A stretch of DNA of 64,000 bases from Lewinellaceae bacterium. GTDB taxonomy: Bacteria; Bacteroidota; Bacteroidia; Chitinophagales; Saprospiraceae. A program made the position numbers and the translations under genes. The notes beneath the pieces are model-generated. The model was not told where the DNA came from, did not search any database, and worked only from the letters and a program-made list of their open reading frames with translations. Shown here in pieces: positions 43,861-52,474 of the stretch. How positions within the stretch are numbered: position 1 is the first letter of the stretch; the number at the start of each line of letters is the position of its first letter. The stretch is taken from assembly GCA_020636325.1 (NCBI GenBank), contig JACJYC010000020.1, positions 1-64,000 on the forward strand, in the 5' to 3' direction.

Positions 43861-43887
43861 CGGACCCGGATTCCTGGTCCGTTTTTT
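43861..43887 (+). terminator. Plus-strand hairpin with T-run upstream of the S9 peptidase
   Basis: CGGACC (43861-43866) and GGTCCG (43876-43881) are followed by six T residues. On the plus strand no gene precedes it, so it may end an unannotated transcript or be a fold in the peptidase mRNA leader. No gene was seen in 43888-44145; short frames there lack support. Confidence 0.4.
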
Positions 43888-44145
43888 GTGATTTTCATTT
43901 ACAAGACCGGCGACAACCTTTCCGTCACACACGCCGGCCAGGCGCGGGATGCCAACAGTAGTGCGGAGTTCTTTGTCTGTCGGAGCTGCATTGGATTGCG
44001 GACGGGCATCGACAGACAAAATAAGGCAGGAAAAAAAGCAGATCGGGGAAAACAAAAAAGTTGGTCTCATGTCGGAAAAGGCTGAACTGAACAAATCGTT
44101 GCCAAAATTAAGCATTTTGCCGACTGAAACCAACTCCAATTTATG

Positions 44146-44703
44146 CTAAAACCTATAAGCGATGGCGATGGCTAGCGAGTTGAGGGAAAAACCGGCATTA
44201 TTGAAGGCTGTGCTGCTTTCTCCGTACTTTTCCAGTGTGAACGTGGAATAAACGGCCGGAATCGCCTCAATGCCGACCCAGGCGCGCGGCGAAAGATCGT
44301 AAAGAAAACCAAGCACGTAACCGATTCCAGGGGAGATGATCGTTTGTTTTGAGTACGCATTGGAATAGAAGGAGAACCCAACCCGGGGTTCAAATCCGTG
44401 GTAGAATACGGCCCTGTCCGCAATCCTTTCGCGGGTCTCGCAGCCGACGGCCAGTTCCAGATTGACCTGCCAATTTTTGTTAATCGAGTCGTTCCTTTGG
44501 TACTGAAAATTCGAGGCGCCCAGCCTGTAGCGACGCCATTTGGTTTCCGATTTCTCCTTTTTGTACACCAGGTCAAACCCGTTCAGGCTATTGAATCGAA
44601 TACCGAATTCGCGGTTCGCCGATTGCGCGTTCAGGTGTTGTGCGAGGAGCATCCATACAGCAAGGCAAAGGGCCGCCATGGGCCATACCGTTCGTTTCAT
44701 CAT
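44146..44703 (-). CDS. Putative outer-membrane beta-barrel protein
   Basis: A 185-residue exported protein: signal peptide (MMKRTVWPMAALCLAVWMLLAQHLNAQ), then strand-like segments (FGIRFNSLNGFDLVYKK, NLELAVGCE, VGFSFYSNAY, ISPGIGYVLGFLYDL, SLAIAIAYRF) ending in the C-terminal aromatic typical of barrels. No specific family was recognised. Codon use resembles its neighbours. It is a short gene between the peptidase and the metallopeptidase genes. Confidence 0.65.
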   Translation of the reverse strand: MMKRTVWPMAALCLAVWMLLAQHLNAQSANREFGIRFNSLNGFDLVYKKEKSETKWRRYRLGASNFQYQRNDSINKNWQVNLELAVGCETRERIADRAVFYHGFEPRVGFSFYSNAYSKQTIISPGIGYVLGFLYDLSPRAWVGIEAIPAVYSTFTLEKYGESSTAFNNAGFSLNSLAIAIAYRF

Positions 44704-44851
44704 TGGAGATTTAAAGGTTTAAGAATGTTGCGGGTAAAATTAAGCCGAACGGCCTGCGGGAAAGGTCATTGAAAGGTTAACGGCGAGCTGAGATCGTTAA
44801 GGTTATGAATGAAGACTTAAAATCAGGTTGTGATTGGCCGGAACGGTCGGC

Positions 44852-46390
44852 TTAGAATCCTTTTTCAGTCAATAGTTTATCGGCCTGATTGAATTTTTTT
44901 TGTGATATCATTTCCAAAATTTCAGGAAAAGCCATTTTATCCATAAACCCGGATTTTTGAAATTTTTCCAATCGTATATTCAGGTTCTCTTGAATCGACT
45001 CCTCATAGTCTTTATGAAAGATTCTCGGCTTAAGACCTTTTTCTTTCAAAAGTTTATTTTCAACCTGGGTAATATTTACCAATTCTTCCTCATCCGTGGT
45101 CCAGTGACCTTTTATTTCTTCGGGGATTCCAACCTCCTCGAAAAACCCGGGATTGCTGGAGATATTGGCTCCTCTTCGGTTGCGGATTGCATGTCCAAGT
45201 TCGTGCCCCAAGGCAATCGAAGTAGGGCTCAATCCTTCTTTTTCATCCTGGGTCATCACCCTGTTATCCGAATCTTTATGTTCGGCGATGAATCCGACCC
45301 TTGATCCGGTTCCTTTATTAAAGAAATATTTTTTATCCCGCAGGATAATCCCGTTGGGTTTGCCTTTTGACTTGAAGTTTCTGGCTGCCAGTTCATAGGT
45401 TGACATCGGGTCCTTATCCCCGTCCAGTTTCCAGAATTCCCCCACTGCCAACGGACCTGCTGATTTGAGGGAATTGCCCGACTGGTCGGATGGTTCGGCA
45501 TCCCATCCGGCTGCTGAAATGGTTCCCTTTTTTTTCTTCCAGAGGCCTCCTTCCATTATATCATGGTCTTTATTGCTCACAGGTGCAATCGTAATATGTT
45601 CAGCGGGGTCTTCACCTCCGGCATTGGCCGTCGATACCAGATTCCTGCCCTGCTTACCTTGTAACAACCGGGCAATGGACGCCAGGGCTTTTACCCGGAA
45701 TCCCTTATGATCGCGCTCCAGCTCAGTTCCTTTATCTATTTGTTTTTCCGTGATCCGGATATTCCCGGTCCCGTTAATAATGCTTTGCCAGGTTGACTGA
45801 ATATTCTTTTTCTCTTCCGGATCCAGTTTCCGTTCATCAACCGGCAATTCATCCTGATACCTTATTATTTCACCGATCTGTTTTTCATGTTCAGCCTGCA
45901 CTTCGTCGAGCAACTGGAGCATGAGTTTTGACTCCGGTGCATCATTTATTCTGACTGCGCCGTTGTTCCTGAAGTGTTGGTGAATTACATTATCGAGGTC
46001 TGCCAGGATCTGAAGCCGCAGCTGCCTGTATTTCTTACCGTCGTACTCCGGCGTATATCCATAACCGTAACCCCATGAGGATTGATAATTTTTCAACAAG
46101 ACCGTGATCTGTTCCTTAGTTTCATTGGTGTCGATATCCTTGTACAAGGAGGAGAAGGCAGAGTCTTTCATCAGCCTCTGGACTACCCTTTCTGTGGAGG
46201 TTTGCGAAGGTTGAGCCGGTTGTCCGGCAGAATGGAAATCGGCAAATTCCCGTACAGCCCGCTGAAAACTGATTTCCGGTCTGTTGTCTTCAAAGCTGAA
46301 AATGGGGTGCAAATTCCCGGATTTGCGTCGGGGAATACCGGCGGGAGATTTGCTTGCCGTATCTTTTCTTTTGAAAGAGGTGGAATGCAT
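44852..46390 (-). CDS. Putative secreted effector: DNRPE N-terminus with M91-like metallopeptidase domain
   Basis: A 512-residue protein with no signal peptide. The N-terminal region carries FSFEDNRPEISFQRA (33-45, DNRPE at 35-39) and ERVVQRL (67-73), resembling the N-termini of proteins associated with extracellular contractile injection systems (eCIS) and DUF4157. A central charged domain (about 100-290) follows, then a zinc-peptidase motif HELGH at 396-400 in SPTSIALGHELGHAIRNRRG. Downstream TTDEEELVNITQVENKLLKEKGLKPR (431-456) resembles the glutamate/asparagine region of M91 effector peptidases such as NleD. The DNA is visibly more A+T-rich than its neighbours, suggesting transfer. Own -7 element TACATTTG. 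No injection-system genes are in the window. Confidence 0.62.
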   Translation of the reverse strand: MHSTSFKRKDTASKSPAGIPRRKSGNLHPIFSFEDNRPEISFQRAVREFADFHSAGQPAQPSQTSTERVVQRLMKDSAFSSLYKDIDTNETKEQITVLLKNYQSSWGYGYGYTPEYDGKKYRQLRLQILADLDNVIHQHFRNNGAVRINDAPESKLMLQLLDEVQAEHEKQIGEIIRYQDELPVDERKLDPEEKKNIQSTWQSIINGTGNIRITEKQIDKGTELERDHKGFRVKALASIARLLQGKQGRNLVSTANAGGEDPAEHITIAPVSNKDHDIMEGGLWKKKKGTISAAGWDAEPSDQSGNSLKSAGPLAVGEFWKLDGDKDPMSTYELAARNFKSKGKPNGIILRDKKYFFNKGTGSRVGFIAEHKDSDNRVMTQDEKEGLSPTSIALGHELGHAIRNRRGANISSNPGFFEEVGIPEEIKGHWTTDEEELVNITQVENKLLKEKGLKPRIFHKDYEESIQENLNIRLEKFQKSGFMDKMAFPEILEMISQKKFNQADKLLTEKGF

Positions 46391-46407
46391 AATATCGGTA
46401 AATCACC

Positions 46408-46415
46408 CAAATGTA
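46408..46415 (-). promoter_or_regulatory. -7 element TACATTTG of the metallopeptidase effector gene
   Basis: On the minus strand TACATTTG matches TAnnTTTG, 18 bp upstream of the ATG, giving a leader of about ten bases. No clear -33 element. Confidence 0.5.
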
Positions 46416-46440
46416 GCTTAATTTTCTAAAATTCCGCTGC

Positions 46441-46724
46441 TCATTTTTGATGAACGCCGTCATACCAACTGCCCAAATAGGACCCCCATTTCACCGGTTT
46501 TGTAATCGCAATCTTTGTTTTGAGGCCATTGACTTGCATGCCTTCCAAATGTGCCTGTCGGATTGCGGCGCCCCCCTTAATTGCCTATTCCCAGCAGCTT
46601 CAACAAACTCTCAAGCAGACCTTTCAGGGAAGAGCCGGTATTGTTTTGCTGATCGGGAGCCCGCAGCCTAATGACAAAAGGAGCAGATTATCATCCCCGC
46701 TTTGATTCACAATTTGAATGGTCA
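46441..46724 (-). pseudogene. Frameshifted small-protein remnants upstream of the effector gene
   Basis: Minus-strand frames change every 40-60 codons: MTIQIVNQSGDDN (from 46724), then a shift to SAPFVIRLRAPDQQNN...LESLLKLLGIGN, then a separate stretch AIRQAHLEGMQVNGLK...KPVKWGSYLGSWYDG ending at 46441. Each segment reads like real protein but none has a good start and stop together, so one or two decayed genes are inferred. They lie just upstream of the effector gene. Confidence 0.3.
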
Positions 46725-46816
46725 TTTCAGGTGTGTTAGGTTTGAATCGACAAGTTAACCTATTTACAGCGGAATATTAACCCCTTGATCCTGAAATCCT
46801 GCCTCCCATTCCGGTC

Positions 46817-47434
46817 TCAAACCAGGAATCCCACCACGCAATAACTAATAACGTTAGCCAGGCCGTGCGAAATCCACCCCGGAATAATGCTGCCTCCCGC
46901 CAGTTTTTCATTCAGGTATGCCGATATCCAGGCGCCTAGCGCAGGGAATGCGAAAATGAAGGCCAGGAAAAGGGGATTCCCGGTGACCGACACAAACAGC
47001 AGGACGTGGATAGCGCCGAAAATGACCGCCTGAAGGAGATTGCCGACCCGGAACCCCAGCCAACGGATCAGGCGCTTGGCTGCAAAGCCGCGGAAAAAGA
47101 TCTCTTCGGACAAGGAGGTTTTGATCAGCGCGACGATCAGGAGCGTAATCACGGTCGGGAGACTGAAGCCCAACACCCTGAACTGGCCCGTAATCGTGCC
47201 CGGGTCCGTCAGGATCTGTTTGAATTCCTCATTGAAAAAGGCCAGCGTCAGGGTCGGCGCCAGAAACACCAGGGTGTTCAGGACGGCAAAGAGATTGGCC
47301 CGTGCGGTTGATTTTTTCAAGCCGATATAACCGAAGAAGCCTTTCACCTTCTTTTTGGCAATCAGATAGACCAGGAACGGAATCAGGGAAAAGGCCAGTA
47401 CCTGGAGCACTCCGCCGATCAATTGGTTTATCAT
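46817..47434 (-). CDS. CPBP-family intramembrane metalloprotease
   Basis: Integral membrane protein of 205 residues with about six membrane segments. CPBP (CAAX protease and bacteriocin-processing) motifs are present: SEEIFFRGFAAKRL (EExxxR), FGAIHVLLF (FxxxH) and SHGLANVIS (HxxxN). In bacteria these proteins may process peptides or serve in bacteriocin immunity; substrate unknown. It lies 26 bp after... upstream of the TPR gene, in the same orientation, and its upstream promoter is not evident. Confidence 0.83.
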   Translation of the reverse strand: MINQLIGGVLQVLAFSLIPFLVYLIAKKKVKGFFGYIGLKKSTARANLFAVLNTLVFLAPTLTLAFFNEEFKQILTDPGTITGQFRVLGFSLPTVITLLIVALIKTSLSEEIFFRGFAAKRLIRWLGFRVGNLLQAVIFGAIHVLLFVSVTGNPLFLAFIFAFPALGAWISAYLNEKLAGGSIIPGWISHGLANVISYCVVGFLV

Positions 47435-47476
47435 TTTTCGCTATTTTAGGTGCTTAAAGTTGATCTTTACCGGGAT

Positions 47477-47710
47477 TTAGTTTCCGAGGTTTTCTTTGAC
47501 TTGGCAAAGCCGTTCCCTGGCCTCCTGCCCTTCCGGGAAAGCTTTTACGGCCAGTTCAAATTCCGAGACCGCGTCCTCCAATCGGCCCGCAGCCATATAG
47601 TTTTTGCCTGATAATACCAGGATCCGATAGGCATTCTTTTTCATTTCCAGTTCCGGATCCCGCCGCTGGATCTCGGTGGATTTTTCCGCCACGGCGGTTC
47701 CGTAGGACAT
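47477..47710 (-). CDS. Small TPR-like protein
   Basis: A 77-residue protein with one tetratricopeptide-like helical pair (YRILVLSGKNYMAAGRLEDAVSEFELAVKAFPEG). It may mediate a protein contact. It precedes the CPBP gene on the same strand with a 42-bp gap, so the two could be cotranscribed. ATG at 47710. Small and possibly incomplete, so moderate confidence. Confidence 0.5.
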   Translation of the reverse strand: MSYGTAVAEKSTEIQRRDPELEMKKNAYRILVLSGKNYMAAGRLEDAVSEFELAVKAFPEGQEARERLCQVKENLGN

Positions 47711-47839
47711 GGCTGTAAATTGAGGTCAGTAATCGGACTTTTATGTCCATTTTGTTTCTTCAATTTACATACCAGACGCAGCATTTCCGAAAATGCACGA
47801 CCAATTCCAGGAGAAACACGACTAAAGGTGCTTTAAAAT

Positions 47840-49285
47840 CTATCGCTTGACCACCGGTTTCACGGTCAAATGCGTTCCCTTTTTCAATACCAGATAATAC
47901 ATGCCCGCAGGCAGTTTGCCGAGGGGGATCTGCCCGTTACCGGTTTCCAGGATGGTGTAATCCGCCATTTTCCCATCCGGATAATACACCATGGCCTCCG
48001 TGCTTTCCGGGGCGTCATAGACTGCAACAAAATCCGATGCCGGCACCGGGCCGATCCGGATCTGAGACCATTTGGGGTCCGTTGCGGCATTGATCTGGCT
48101 GACCACTTGATGCGGCGCAAAAAACAGAATGGTGGCTATAAAGGCAGGCTGGACGCATCCGCCGTGGTCAGCCGAAGGGTCGACGTCGATGGCATGTACA
48201 TCGGGCGCGCCGTTGGCGTTCATGACCGAATCGGCCAGCACGCTGTTGGTATACACTACCTGGTCATCGTTCATACAGTAGTAAAGGCGGGTGGGTACCT
48301 GTGGCGTCCAGTCATACACGTCATTGGCCCTGAGCGCGATATTCACCGGGTGGTCCGGGTTGTTCAGGATGGCGTCGAACAGGCTGTCCTGGATCATGTA
48401 TTTGGGTTTGGAGCCGCCTGCCAGGTTCGTCAGCGTATTGATCAGGGTATCGTTCAGCTCCGAAAGGGTGATCTGTTCTTCGAAATACTGTTGCATCAAA
48501 CCGGCGTATGGTTCTTTGAACGCCTGCTGGATCGAATCGTACAATCCGTACACATAATTATAGCTCAGGAAGGTATTCGGGATATAGGCCGGATAAAAAT
48601 ACTCGTCATCCGAGCTCAGGGCATCGATCATGGCGCCTGAAATGCTGTACGGTCCGGACATGGGCGCCGACGCGATCAGGTTGAATTCGTCGGGGTAATC
48701 CTGTTCGAGCGACCGCTGCAGGGCCATGGCCGCATGCCCGCCCTGGGAATATCCGCAGACGAAAACCTGCTGTTCCGGGTTGACCGCTACGTGGTTGAGG
48801 GTTTGCACAAAAGCTTCTGCGGCCCGCAGCATATCCACGCCGACCGAAGCCTCCGTAGCGGCGTGCACATACGGATGAAATCCGCGGGAATCACCGATCC
48901 CCAGGAAGTCGGGCATTATGGAAATATACCCCATGCCGCCGAAGACCAGCGCCGCCTGGTATCCGCCGCGCAGGTTGGAAGGCGCATCGGAACGGGAATC
49001 AACGGTACCGTGCTGGAAACAGAGCAACGGGTACGCCCAATCGCCCGACCGGTCAGGCACGGCGATCAGACCGGAAGCCGTATCGGGTTGGCTGAATGCG
49101 TCGGGCGTTGTATAGGTGAGTTTGTACAATTTCACGCCGTTCTGGATCAGCGGGCCGAATTGAGCCTGCAGATTGGACAAGGAGCGGTCGCCCAGGTATT
49201 CGGATGAAACCAGGTTTTGGGCGAACATACACTGAGCGGTCACCAGCGCAACCGCTAAGGCTGCGAATCGAGCATTTTTCAACAT
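47840..49285 (-). CDS. Secreted alpha/beta-hydrolase (lipase-like) with T9SS C-terminal domain
   Basis: A 481-residue exported hydrolase. Signal peptide (MLKNARFAALAVALVTAQCMFAQ), alpha/beta-hydrolase core with the nucleophile in FVCGYSQGGHAAMAL (GxSxG), and a late histidine in DPSADHGGCVQPAF that fits the catalytic triad. The last 70 or so residues (IRIGPVPASDFVAVYD...LPAGMYYLVLKKGTHLTVKPVVKR) look like a type-A T9SS sorting domain. The family overlaps secretory lipases and cutinase-like esterases. Start set at the ATG at 49285; a TTG at 49291 overlaps the GSCFA stop. Operon partner of the GSCFA gene. Confidence 0.83.
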   Translation of the reverse strand: MLKNARFAALAVALVTAQCMFAQNLVSSEYLGDRSLSNLQAQFGPLIQNGVKLYKLTYTTPDAFSQPDTASGLIAVPDRSGDWAYPLLCFQHGTVDSRSDAPSNLRGGYQAALVFGGMGYISIMPDFLGIGDSRGFHPYVHAATEASVGVDMLRAAEAFVQTLNHVAVNPEQQVFVCGYSQGGHAAMALQRSLEQDYPDEFNLIASAPMSGPYSISGAMIDALSSDDEYFYPAYIPNTFLSYNYVYGLYDSIQQAFKEPYAGLMQQYFEEQITLSELNDTLINTLTNLAGGSKPKYMIQDSLFDAILNNPDHPVNIALRANDVYDWTPQVPTRLYYCMNDDQVVYTNSVLADSVMNANGAPDVHAIDVDPSADHGGCVQPAFIATILFFAPHQVVSQINAATDPKWSQIRIGPVPASDFVAVYDAPESTEAMVYYPDGKMADYTILETGNGQIPLGKLPAGMYYLVLKKGTHLTVKPVVKR

Positions 49286-49287
49286 GG

Positions 49288-50280
49288 TCAATTGTTTTGT
49301 AAATTATCAAGCCTGGATGTAAAGAAAGTTCTTTCATCCGATAAATCCAATTCGGGAAAGCGCCGGCTCATCTCATCGATCGTCTCCAGCTCGGCCCGCA
49401 GAAACCGTCGGTACTCCTCCGTTTCCGGATGAACAGGCCGGTGGTCCATCGCCGCCCGCAGTCGTCCGGCCCTGCGGACCAATTCCCGGGTCTGTGCGGA
49501 AAAATACCAGTCCTGGAAATTTTCCCAGATATAGGCTGCGGCCTGTTCGCTGGGGTGCGCCATATCGGCGCCGTAGAACCGATAATCGCGCAGGTCGTCG
49601 AGCAGCAGTTCATAGGCCGGGAAATAATGTACCGCCCCGAACGACCGTTCCAATTGTTCCGCTGCCAGGACCAGGACGGCCTTGCTCCGCTGGTTTTCAA
49701 CCAATCCGTCGCGCAGGTGCCTCACAGGGCTCACCGTCAGCAGGATTTTCAGGTCAGGCCGCCTTTCCGTCAGGGTGCGGATGGTCGCCGACAGCTGATC
49801 GGCCACCTCCTCCGTTTCCAGCTTTCGGCGGGTAAATTGCCCCGACGGCATTTTATGACAATTGGCCACCGGTTTGCCTTGCCTGAAATAGACGTACGCC
49901 GTACCGAGGGTAAGGATCAGGATACCGGTCCCGGCCAGGAAATCCGCGCCTTGTTCAACAGAATGATTCATCAATTGTTCGGCCCGGCTTTTGTCGGGAT
50001 GCGCGTACCGGCTGTGAAAATCGAAATGCCGCCAAAGGTCCTGGTTTTGGAACAATTCCTGAGGCCGGACAGGTTCGCGCTTCAAGAGGCGTGTTAATCC
50101 GGTACAAATGGAAGCCGGGTCGAAGAGGATGCCAAAGGGATTGACCAGGGTTCTGAATTTGGATGCCGTCAGCCGCGCGCCGATTTCCTCCGCAAAGCAG
50201 GAACCCATGCAGCAGATCGCACGATGGTGGTCGATGTTAAATCCTGGATTTTGAACCGGCAGCTGCGTTCTGAATTCCAT
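49288..50280 (-). CDS. GSCFA-domain protein
   Basis: A 330-residue member of the GSCFA family (PF08885), an SGNH-like hydrolase family common in Bacteroidota, named for the GSCFAEEIG motif, visible here in CCMGSCFAEEIGARL (about 23-37). Other features are LTLGTAYVYF, LLTVSPVRHLRDG and FPAYELLLDDLRDYRFYGADMAHPS. It is probably an esterase acting on a sugar- or lipid-linked ester, but the substrate is unknown. Start is the ATG at 50280 (MEFRTQLPVQN); an earlier in-frame start is less likely. The stop lies two bases before the lipase-like start. Confidence 0.88.
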   Translation of the reverse strand: MEFRTQLPVQNPGFNIDHHRAICCMGSCFAEEIGARLTASKFRTLVNPFGILFDPASICTGLTRLLKREPVRPQELFQNQDLWRHFDFHSRYAHPDKSRAEQLMNHSVEQGADFLAGTGILILTLGTAYVYFRQGKPVANCHKMPSGQFTRRKLETEEVADQLSATIRTLTERRPDLKILLTVSPVRHLRDGLVENQRSKAVLVLAAEQLERSFGAVHYFPAYELLLDDLRDYRFYGADMAHPSEQAAAYIWENFQDWYFSAQTRELVRRAGRLRAAMDHRPVHPETEEYRRFLRAELETIDEMSRRFPELDLSDERTFFTSRLDNLQNN

Positions 50281-50560
50281 GCGGTTAAGTGATTTATTAT
50301 GCAGATCCAAATATAGGACAATCGCAAAAATGAGGCGGGTAATCCTATCAAAAACCCGTTGATCGGGAAAACCTGCCGGTCCCTGAAAATCCGAGCCGCT
50401 CTTGGGTGAAACAGCCCTTTTTTTTCGAAGTTCGGTACATATTGCTTTTGCGGCTTACCGTTCCATTTCTCTAACTGACCACTTCTTTATCAAATTCACC
50501 GTACCAAAATTGGCTTGTGAAAAAGACAATAAGCCTGAGCGGTCTTTCAAATATCCGGCG

Positions 50561-50757
50561 TACTTTTGACGCATAAGACGACTTGTTTTTTTTGCGACAA
50601 CAATCCCTTAACCGATTGAAAGTTGTAGCAAATCTTAATCTCATGCCTTTTTTTAACCTGATAAGCGAGCCGGTCATCGATACCAGGCTCCAATGCTAAG
50701 GAAAAAAGCAACTAACTACTGGAAGCTGACCTGACCCTGATCAGGTCAGCTTTTTTT
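50561..50757 (+). ncRNA. Candidate small RNA with intrinsic terminator
   Basis: A -7 element TACTTTTG (50561-50568) and a strong terminator (50725-50757; GCTGACCTGA and TCAGGTCAGC, then seven T) bracket about 180 bp with no plausible ORF. In between, GAGCC and GGCTC form a further hairpin near 50667-50692. The start would be near 50575. No known RNA family was recognised. Confidence 0.45.
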
Positions 50758-50779
50758 AAAAAAACCTTCAAACCCATAT

Positions 50780-50787
50780 TAGTTTTG
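50780..50787 (+). promoter_or_regulatory. -7 element TAGTTTTG of the M28 peptidase gene
   Basis: TAGTTTTG matches TAnnTTTG. The T-run at 50751-50757 lies 22 bp upstream as a possible -33 element. The leader to the ATG at 51048 would be about 250 bases. Confidence 0.45.
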
Positions 50788-51047
50788 TTTTAGTACTTTC
50801 AGTGCGCTCTCGGCACCTAAAACTTTTTTTCTTTTACACCTGCCCTCTTCTGGCCTCATTATCCATATTATTTACTCCTGAAACCCTTTTTTTTCTTTTT
50901 GGGCCGGGCCGGCCCGGTTCGAAGTCCCCCTCCTTTTCTCTACTGCCGGTATGCTCCCTACAATCAACCAATGTTGAATTTATGTCAAAATCCGCCCGAT
51001 TGTTGGGTTACAGGGAGTTAATGCCGATATTCGCCAAAAATTTCGCA

Positions 51048-52283
51048 ATGAGAAAATTGGTTTTATATACCCTGCTGGCAGCAACAACGGCTGCAGCGCT
51101 CAACGGTCAGCCCGATCCGGTGATGCAATCCCTGAAAACCGACCTGGTTTACCTGTCATCCGATTACCTGGGCGGCCGCGAAACCGGCACCGGGCACGAG
51201 CAAACGGCTGCCGACTATCTGGCCAACCGGTTCCGGGAAATCGGCCTGAAGCCCGCCGGAGAAAACGGGACCTGGTACCAGGCTTTCGATTTCAATTATA
51301 ACACCAACCCGCATGCCCAGGGCGGAGAACCCCGTACCGGTCATAACGTGATCGGTTATCTGGATAACAACGCCGAACGCACCGTCATCATAGGCGCCCA
51401 CTTCGACCACCTGGGCATGGGCAAATTCAGCTCGCTCTATACCGGCGAACCGGCCATCCACAACGGCGCCGACGACAATGCCAGCGGCGTGGCGGCCATG
51501 ATCCGTATCGCCGCCTACCTGGCCCAGGGCAAAGCCAAAGGCAACAATTACCTCTTTATCGGGTTCTCGGGTGAAGAGCTGGGCCTCATCGGCTCCAAGT
51601 ATTTCACCAACCACCCGACCATCGACCTGGCCAAAGCCAATTATATGATCAATATGGACATGGTCGGCCGGCTGAAGGAAGAAAAAGTGCTGGCCATCAA
51701 CGGAGCAGGCACTTCTCCGGCCTGGAAACCGGTGCTGGACAAGATCTCGGTCGACGGCATCAGCGCCAAGACTTCCGATTCCGGGGTGGGCCCTTCGGAC
51801 CATACTTCGTTCTATCTCAAGGATATTCCCGTATTGCACTTCTTCACCGGTCAGCACGGCGAATACCACAAACCGGCCGACGATGCCGCACTGATCAATT
51901 TCCCCGGCTTGCTGTCGGTCTCAAATTATATCATTGCCGTGATCGAACAGCTGGACAAGGCCGGAAAGCTTGAATTCACCAAAACCAAGGACGAAGAGGA
52001 GGAAGGCGGCAAAAGGGCCTCGCGCTTCAAGGTCACCCTCGGCGTCATGCCGGATTACGTCGGCCAGGTCGAAGGCATGCGCGTGGATGCCGTAACGGAA
52101 GGCAAGCCCGCCGCCAAAGCCGGCATGAAAAGCGGGGACGTCATCATAAAAATCGGCGATACGCCGGTCAAGGATATCTACGGCTATATGGAAGGTCTGG
52201 GCAAATATAACCCGGGCGACAAGACCAAGGTCGTGGTGAAACGCGGCAGCGAAGAAATGACTTTTGATGTCGTTTTTGATTAA
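51048..52283 (+). CDS. M28-family zinc peptidase with C-terminal PDZ domain
   Basis: Exported metallopeptidase of 411 residues. Signal peptide (MRKLVLYTLLAATTAAALNG), catalytic domain (about 25-300) with the co-catalytic zinc motifs HFDHLGM, DDNASGVAAM, GEELGLIGS, NMDMVGR and a late HTSFYL, and a PDZ domain (about 325-405, GMRVDAVTEGKPAAKAGMKSGDVI). It probably releases amino acids from peptides in the periplasm. Start set at the ATG at 51048. The frame stays open for 82 codons upstream, but only this start gives a clean signal peptide; the ATG at 50982 is a possible longer form. Flanked by candidate small-RNA loci. Confidence 0.9.
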   Translation: MRKLVLYTLLAATTAAALNGQPDPVMQSLKTDLVYLSSDYLGGRETGTGHEQTAADYLANRFREIGLKPAGENGTWYQAFDFNYNTNPHAQGGEPRTGHNVIGYLDNNAERTVIIGAHFDHLGMGKFSSLYTGEPAIHNGADDNASGVAAMIRIAAYLAQGKAKGNNYLFIGFSGEELGLIGSKYFTNHPTIDLAKANYMINMDMVGRLKEEKVLAINGAGTSPAWKPVLDKISVDGISAKTSDSGVGPSDHTSFYLKDIPVLHFFTGQHGEYHKPADDAALINFPGLLSVSNYIIAVIEQLDKAGKLEFTKTKDEEEEGGKRASRFKVTLGVMPDYVGQVEGMRVDAVTEGKPAAKAGMKSGDVIIKIGDTPVKDIYGYMEGLGKYNPGDKTKVVVKRGSEEMTFDVVFD

Positions 52284-52474
52284 AGGCCGGATCCAAAGTC
52301 GCTTTCCAGTGAAAATCATTGAAATTTTTTCCGCCAAAGCGCCCAGAAATTTCAATGATTTTTTCACTTTTTAAAAACACAAATCACTAATAATCAGCTT
52401 TTTAATAAAAATTATACGCATCTATTTTTTCACAACTGACTATTTTTGTACTTGTTTTGCCTTCAATTTTGTTG

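Noticed and set aside
43840..44139. 99-codon minus-strand ORF between S9 peptidase and barrel gene
   Set aside because: Composition does not look like protein and there is no recognisable motif; it overlaps the peptidase start region.
50310..50800. tRNA or 6S RNA in the GSCFA-M28 gap
   Set aside because: No cloverleaf or CCA-type end was seen. The 6S-like long central bubble could not be established by eye; kept only as a generic small-RNA candidate.
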